Assembly: GCA_030770535.1 (NCBI GenBank)
Contig: JASVEC010000044.1
Coordinates: 186,001 to 250,000, forward strand
Source: Batkoa obscura
Lineage: Eukaryota > Entomophthoromycota > Entomophthoromycetes > Entomophthorales > Batkoaceae
DNA length: 64,000 bases
Direction of reading: 5' to 3'
Both the position numbers and the translations under genes were made by a program. Shown here piece after piece: positions 58,438-64,000 of the stretch. Below the pieces are notes generated by a model. It was not told where the DNA came from. It did no database searches and saw only the letters and a program-made list of their open reading frames with translations. Each line of letters opens with the position of its first letter. Position 1 is the first letter of the stretch.

Positions 58438-58540
58438 TATGGGGATGTACCTTTTTGGTTTCATCCCTTTTTTATTTTTTTAAGCGCTGTTTGAGTGGAA
58501 ATATTGTTAGTAAAATTCTTGAAAAAAATATATCCCCATA
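58438..58540 (-). mobile_element. MITE copy 12
   Basis: Reverse copy: ATGGGGATGTACCTTTTTGG, TTTTTTTAAGCGCTGTTTGA, ATATTGTTAGTAAAATTCTT, ATATCCCCATA, with TA at both borders. Confidence 0.87.
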
Positions 58541-59177
58541 TTTTCAATAAAATAAATTTGATGCCTATTTTTGAAATCCAAATTAAAAATCCAATCCCAG
58601 TAAAAAGTGACTTGCTTGTGAGTCTTTTTTAATGAATTGGATAATTTATTGATGTTTTGATTTTAGAAAAACAGCCAGATCGAAATCAAAGAAAGTGAAA
58701 CATAGTAGGGTTCTATAATGGCATACTGAATAAAACAATAAGTAAAATTTGTAAGAAGTAACTATTTCTATAAAAATAAAGGCTTGTAAAGAAACAGCTA
58801 GAAGTTTGATAATTCAAGATTGAATTGTTTTAAATTCATGAAGTTATTTAGCTATTACAAAAAATTCGGTAATTTTTAAAATCAGCAAAATGTAGAACAA
58901 TAGGCAAAAAACTTTTGATTTTTTTAATTTTAATCGTAACAGCTCCTTATTAAGTAATTTACAATTTAAAATACAGTTTTAAGAATATTCAATCACGCAT
59001 ATAATTGTAGTGTATAATTGTAATATTATAAGTGTGGTATTACAGTATAATTTAGAAAATTAAGTATTAAAATATATCATTAAGATAATGGTTTAATACT
59101 AGTATTTTATAGAAACTTAAAGTGAAATAAAACTGAGACAATTAGAAAACATTAGACTTTTATATTAATCTAATATA
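58541..59177. other. Spacer 3' of secreted protein member B
   Basis: AT-rich; nothing recognised. Confidence 0.4.
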
Positions 59178-59927
59178 TTAAAGGGAAGCGTAAATGGCAA
59201 GAGAAGCTAAGAAAAAGGTAGGAGTGGAAAGGGTAAGAGCGGAAGAGCTTCCTTTTCCAGAATCAGAGTCTTTGCTATCAGATTTTGATTTACTATTTCC
59301 TGGTTTGCAAGCACCATCAACACATTTAGCTTCGAGATGGGCAAGGTTAGTTTTACAAGAATCAGTGGAAGTAACAAGCTCAGTAGGACAAGTTTGAAGT
59401 TTTTGTGGGTTAATATTAATTCTTAAATTACCGGTTTCTTTATTAGGGCTAACTAACCAGCATACGATTTTATTGTTGGATTCATTGTCTCCAATTGGAA
59501 GCTCGATCTTCAAGTTGAACAAACTTTTAACTTTGGTATATTCTTTGATTGTCCAATCTCCTAAGATAGTTTTATAAATTGGATCAGCTTCTCCATCAAG
59601 GCCTTTAGTGTCATGTTCAATCTTTCCATCCGAACCAGAAGGAATAGTAATGGTGAATTTTTTAGATTGACCACATTTTAAAAATATGATGTCTTTGGAA
59701 TTAGTAGAGTTGGAGTAATAGACAACTTCATATTTCCCTGCAATTTCGGTGGTATCAGTGTTAGCAGCTTTACCTTTTGGGGCATCAGATTCTGAGCTAT
59801 CTTTTGACTCATCATCTATATTCAATTAAATATTTAATATTTTAAATTGGAAAATTTACTTACCATCAGCTAAGACGAAAGGTACAGATAAAAGGACGAT
59901 GCCAAATAATAATTTACTGAAACGCAT
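59178..59927 (-). CDS. Secreted, possibly GPI-anchored protein, unrecognised family (member B)
   Basis: Two exons (59864-59927 and 59178-59815, 48-nt intron with GTAAGT donor) give 233 residues. Signal peptide MRFSKLLFGIVLLSVPFVLA, then DD-E-S-rich linker, then the core shared with the gene at 16816: AGKYEVVYYSN, LKCGQSKKFTITIPSG, DPIYKTILGDWTIKEYTK, FNLKIELPIGDNE, IVCWLVSP, LRININPQK, CPTELVTSTDSC and a final KCVDGACK. A Lys/Ser-rich stretch and a hydrophobic end (STPTFFLASLAIYASL) suggest GPI attachment. The intron interrupts the Asp codon directly before DDE in both genes, at the same phase. Function unknown; a cell-wall or host-facing protein is the likeliest guess. Confidence 0.85.
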
Positions 59928-60645
59928 TTTATTTTATTAATTATTTAAAAGATGAAATAGTTGAAAGTATTTATTTAATTTATAAATTTGGAACTTTCTT
60001 TGATTCTAAATTTAGCTTAATTCCAATTTCTATCCCTTAATTTGCCATTTCATTGGCTACATCAAGTCATTTTCGTTACCAAGTTCCTGGTCCTATTTTT
60101 TTGAAAGTCATTGCCAATTAAAAGGCTGCAATGGTTTAGTGAGATCATTTTTTGCTTTTTTTTCTATTGTGTCATTTTGTTCAAAACATTAATAGATTTC
60201 ATAATACATCTATTATTCAGTAAATAATCAAATTGTATGAGAGCGTGTGTAATTAAGTAATTCTGTTAATAGCATTCTTTAGGAATAGAAGTTAAGAAAA
60301 TACAGACAATAATTTCGTATTTTAAAATTGTCTATTTTTGAATGGAAAACCATACTTTATTTTAATAATTACATTTATACATAAAATATGGCTAACAAAA
60401 AAGTGTAATCGATTTTGTGATTAAGTCAACTATTTATTTTGTCATTGTGTTTTTATTACACTTTTATTTTGTTAAAAATAAAATTATGAATTACATTTAT
60501 ATTATCTTGTAACTATAACAGTTTTAATTTATCACATAACACTTTTGCAGTTTTATGATTATCATATTGTTAACCTATTAAAATTGTGACAATTTCCCTT
60601 ATGAATATTTTATAGTTTGTCACTATTTTGATTATATGAATAAAA
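59928..60645. other. Promoter-side spacer of secreted member B
   Basis: AT-rich; no clear TATA box picked out and no other feature recognised. Confidence 0.4.
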
Positions 60646-60746
60646 TATTGGGAATGTATTTCTTTGTTTAAAATTTGCTGATAAATTTTCCGCTTAAATA
60701 GCGCTTAAAAATGGAGAAAATAATGAAACAAAAAATATCCTCATCA
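60646..60746 (+). mobile_element. MITE copy 13
   Basis: Forward copy, diverged: TTGGGAATGTATTTCTTTGT, AATTTGCTGATAAATTTTCC, CTTAAATAGCGCTTAAAAAT, GGAGAAAATAATGAAAC, ATATCCTCAT. Confidence 0.82.
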
Positions 60747-61098
60747 TAAATGTACTATAGTTTATGAATTAAATTAAACTAAATTAAATATATTAGAATA
60801 TAAATACTAAACCATTTTTGTTTGGTGAACAAAGGGATAAATGTAAAAGGAGAGATGGTTTATCTATAAGTGTTATAAATTATAAGTAATAAAAAGGACT
60901 ATTCTTTATTAAATTTCATCAACAGAACATATATGCTTCCATGTGTAGAATACACTTTAAAGGCAAAATTTCTAAACTTATCAAGAATTTAATAACGTCA
61001 CTAGTTATTAATCATTTACCGTAACAACATATATAATTGATTATGTATATATACTTATAATTGAGTGTTTAAAGTTAATAAGAATAGAAAAATTACGC
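60747..61098. other. Spacer between MITE copies 13 and 14
   Basis: AT-rich; nothing recognised. Confidence 0.4.
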
Positions 61099-61202
61099 TA
61101 TTGGGACTGTTTTTTTTGGTTTCATTATTTTTCCATTTTTTAAGCGCTATTTGAGTGGAAAACTGTTGGTAAAATTCTTAAATAGAAAAATCCATCGCCA
61201 TA
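61099..61202 (-). mobile_element. MITE copy 14
   Basis: Reverse copy: TTGGGACTGTTTTTTTTGGT, TTTTTTAAGCGCTATTTGAG, TTCTTAAATAGAAAAATCCA, TCGCCATA, TA at both borders. Confidence 0.86.
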
Positions 61203-63190
61203 TAGATACTATTATAAGTATTAGATTTTTTTGATTTTTTTCTAAATTTATTTTAACTTTCAAGAATAAGCAAAAAACTTATGTGTAGTTATTGCTAAAG
61301 GAAGATGGATAAATCTTTAATATTAGTACATGTCATTAAATTTTATTTTAATGCCTTCGATATTTTATTTATATACTTTTTCAAGTAAGAAAATAGACTA
61401 TTTTAGTATTTTCAAAATTAAATTTAAAAATCAAAATTAAATCATTCATGCAATAGATATACACATATTAGTTATCTCATTTTTAGCAACTCTCCCTACA
61501 ACTAATAATAATAATAGTAATATGTAGTACCCTTATTAAAACATAAACCACTAACGTTTATAATACATTACCCGGGTTAACCTAATACATACCCAATTCA
61601 AAAGTAATATACAAGTATGCTAATAAACCTGAAATCTAAGTTATAAAAATATCGATAGTTCCAAGCATTAAACCCATAAATGTGGAGGAATAAAATTAAA
61701 CCGGGTAGATAGGAGAATAAACTGGCGACTTAGCTAAGGGGTTGGTAAAATGGTCCCACCTTTTAAGTTTATAGAAATAAGAACTTAAAATGACTATTTA
61801 CATATTAAATATTACCATGTTCTTGGATAACCTTATATAGTAAATTTAATTAAGGTGTATTTTAACAAAAATTGAAGCAATTTTATAAAGTGGAAAATAA
61901 ATGGGGGTTGTAAGTTGTGTTAAAAAGTTTGTTATTTAATAAAGTTAAAAGTTATTATGCAATTCTTTTTAAAAGAGTGATAGTTTAAAGGAGTTGATTT
62001 CATAATACAATGTTCTTTTATAAGGATTTCAAACTTTCTGCTAAAAGAAAAGATTATTGAATACTTATAATACTAGTTAGTAACAAATAGATAAAATTAT
62101 TGATTAGCTTCATCAGTCACTTATTATTTACAATTTATATAAAAAGAGGTAACTGTATAAAGGATTTAATAGTATAAAAGAATATGTTACCTTAAATCAT
62201 TTTTAATATCCTTGATAGTATTTAATACTAAATTAAAATTTATTAAATCATTTCAACTTTGTTAAAAATAAATATTTATTTAAAAATAGGATAAAATAGA
62301 AATTAAACCTATAGCATTACTTCAATTCATTGTTAAACTTTAAAAGTTATAATTATTAATATGAACCTTAAATATATTTTAATAAAACAATAGTCATATA
62401 CATATGTAATAATTCATATAGGCTTGTTTACTAGGATAGTAGGACCTTTAACCAAATGGGAGAAAAACGAAAATAAAAAAGATCAGGAGGAATATTAATT
62501 TTTAATATTTAGTGTGAAGATTTAACAAGAAAAAACCGGACTGCGTATTAAAGAATCAGATGGCAAAAAAATAAGGAGAAAAAAAAAGGCAAATATGGGG
62601 TTTAATGAATTTTTTATCCTTGGTTCTGTATACTAATACTACTATCATTTTGTAGTTTTTAAAAAAAATTAACACATTTATTTTTTTGATGATTTTTTAT
62701 ATAGTTTGCTTATATTTGTTATAGTTTTAGAAATCAAGGTATAATGTTTAAGGTGTGGGTACCAGTTACTTTTTTGAAATTATATAAATAGATTTCAAGA
62801 TTTCAAGAGAAATACGTGAATATATACAATAAATACTTATATTTTGAAATAATAAGTTATGTCACATATTAAGTTAACAAGGTAAAACTTATGATATAAA
62901 TTAAAAATAATATTACTAACCCTTAAAATAAACAATGAATTGATGTTGGGGTTAATAATTGTTGGTTATGTTTGAGTTGAAATTATTGGCCCAATTCTTA
63001 TTATGAGCTAATTAAATAATATTTATCTATCTAATAGTATAATATTATTTAGCTTATCCTTATGAAAGTAGGATTTTTTTAATGTTTAAGGGCTTGACTT
63101 ATCTGTAAGATACTTAGAAAATTTAAAAAGTATAAATAGAAATAGAAATACAGCATTAAATTTTAATACTCATTTAACTTAATTTAAAAT
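61203..63190. other. Two-kilobase spacer upstream of the zinc-finger gene
   Basis: AT-rich. Expected to hold the promoter of the zinc-finger gene; a TATA-like AAGTATAAATAG occurs near 63128, about 60 bases upstream of the ATG. No other content recognised. Confidence 0.45.
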
Positions 63191-63925
63191 ATGAACTTTA
63201 ATAAATATAATCAATTTCAACATGTCATTGAATTCAGTGACTTAGAACCAAGTAGTAACTCAAATCTTGAGATGAATAGTATGATGGACTTTGAATATCC
63301 TTTACTATTCAGCCCCCCTTTCTTTCCAAATATGGACCATTTTGAAATGCTTTCACCAAAATTAGAGTATTTTGAGCAGGACTCAATGTTTACTGACGAA
63401 TGCATGAACCTTCCTAGTGAGAAAGTGTTTGATGCGGCAACTATGAGACAGTTACCTTATGGTGAAAAGGGAAAGGGACAACCATTAAAAGAAAAGAGGA
63501 TGGTGAGGACTTATGAAGAAGAGATCAAACAACATTTTAAAAACGGTAAAAAGGAAGAAACAATTGAAGCTTTGGTGAAGGCCGAGGGAAGACTCTTTAA
63601 ATGCAAACATCAGGGTTGTTTAAAGAGATTCAAAAGAATGGAGCACCTAAAGCGTCACTTTATTTCTATTCATACTAATAACAGACCCCATAAATGTACG
63701 TTTCCAGAATGCAATAAGGAGTTTGCTAGATCTGATAACTTAAAGCAACATTTAAAAGTTCATTATAATAATTCAAGTTATATGACTAATGTTAAAGTGG
63801 AGGGTAGTATCAATAGTGTCTTTAGTTTAGACTTAAGTAATAGTAATGATTATCTTGATTTAATGGACCCTAATTCACCATCAAATTCAGATTCTAAATC
63901 AAAGTTTAATGTGATCTATTATTAA
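63191..63925 (+). CDS. Two-finger C2H2 transcription factor
   Basis: Single-exon 244-residue protein. Two tandem C2H2 fingers at about residues 137-193: finger 1 is CKHQGC then KRFKRMEHLKRHFISIH (C-x4-C-x12-H-x4-H), finger 2 is CTFPEC then KEFARSDNLKQHLKVH (C-x4-C-x12-H-x3-H). The helix residues RMEHLKRH and RSDNLKQH are those of the Msn2/Ste12-type fungal pair, which predicts binding to a short G-rich (AGGGG-like) site; that specificity is inferred. The N-terminal 100 residues are acidic and hydrophobic (LEMNSMMDFEYPLLFSPPFF), fitting an activation domain, and the C-terminus is Ser/Asn/Asp-rich. Specific ortholog not identified. Confidence 0.88.
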   Translation: MNFNKYNQFQHVIEFSDLEPSSNSNLEMNSMMDFEYPLLFSPPFFPNMDHFEMLSPKLEYFEQDSMFTDECMNLPSEKVFDAATMRQLPYGEKGKGQPLKEKRMVRTYEEEIKQHFKNGKKEETIEALVKAEGRLFKCKHQGCLKRFKRMEHLKRHFISIHTNNRPHKCTFPECNKEFARSDNLKQHLKVHYNNSSYMTNVKVEGSINSVFSLDLSNSNDYLDLMDPNSPSNSDSKSKFNVIYY

Positions 63926-64000
63926 TACTTGTTGAGTTTATGTGTTTTTAGTTAATATTTATGTAGTTATTTTTCAATATGAAATAATGTTAGTGTTTTA

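Noticed and set aside
1-64000. CRISPR arrays, operons or phage-like elements
   Set aside because: Spliceosomal introns, a nuclear-type tRNA and eukaryotic gene families show a nuclear genome; no regularly spaced repeats with unique spacers were seen.
1-64000. LTR or other virus-like elements
   Set aside because: No long direct terminal repeats and no reverse transcriptase, integrase or capsid motifs were recognised on either strand.

Overview
The window is very AT-rich eukaryotic DNA. Genes are compact with many short introns (about 45-60 nt, GTAAGT-like 5' sites, TAG 3' ends), and AT-rich spacers separate them. Gene content points to an early-diverging fungus: a P-type plasma-membrane H+-ATPase, a Cdc10-like septin, an F-box/LRR protein and two secreted trypsin-fold proteases. 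Together with the base composition, an entomophthoralean such as Conidiobolus is the best guess, but this is inference from protein families, not a match I could run.

Layout. 1-2.9 kb: 3' truncated PDS5 cohesin gene (minus) and a tRNA-Phe. 3.8-4.7 kb: trypsin-like protease 1. 5.8-8.7 kb: a gene graveyard with a decayed MFS transporter and a rearranged acyl-CoA oxidase. 9.6-10.9 kb: F-box/LRR protein. 11.8-15.9 kb: SPO22/ZIP4-like meiotic TPR gene. 16.8-17.5 kb: secreted, possibly GPI-anchored protein of an unrecognised family. 19.5-31.4 kb: a gene-dense block (C2-domain protein, septin, cyclophilin H, NHP2, Mn-SOD, BCS1) bounded by two inverted copies of the C2-domain gene. 35.8-38.5 kb: H+-ATPase with one frame break. 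40.6-44.2 kb: cyclin K/T-like, NOPCHAP1-like and SLC25A39/40-like carrier genes. 45.9-46.7 kb: trypsin-like protease 2. 49.1-54.9 kb: APC8/CDC23, inositol monophosphatase, a U11/U12 snRNP 25 kDa homologue and a mucin-like secreted repeat protein. 59.2-59.9 kb: second member of the unrecognised secreted family. 63.2-63.9 kb: C2H2 zinc-finger factor.

Non-genic structure. A family of about 104-bp near-palindromic elements (14 copies found by eye) lies mainly in the spacers, with TGGGGATGT termini and TA target sites; it looks like an undescribed MITE family. Two other inverted-repeat elements occur once each. Most genes are unrelated housekeeping genes rather than one pathway. The links I can support are the three paralogue pairs (proteases, C2 proteins, secreted family), the spliceosomal pair (cyclophilin H and SNRNP25), the rRNA/snoRNP pair (NHP2 and NOPCHAP1-like) and the cell-division/meiosis genes (PDS5, APC8, septin, SPO22/ZIP4). 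No single novel multi-gene system is evident; the MITE family and the paired secreted family are the best candidates for something undescribed.
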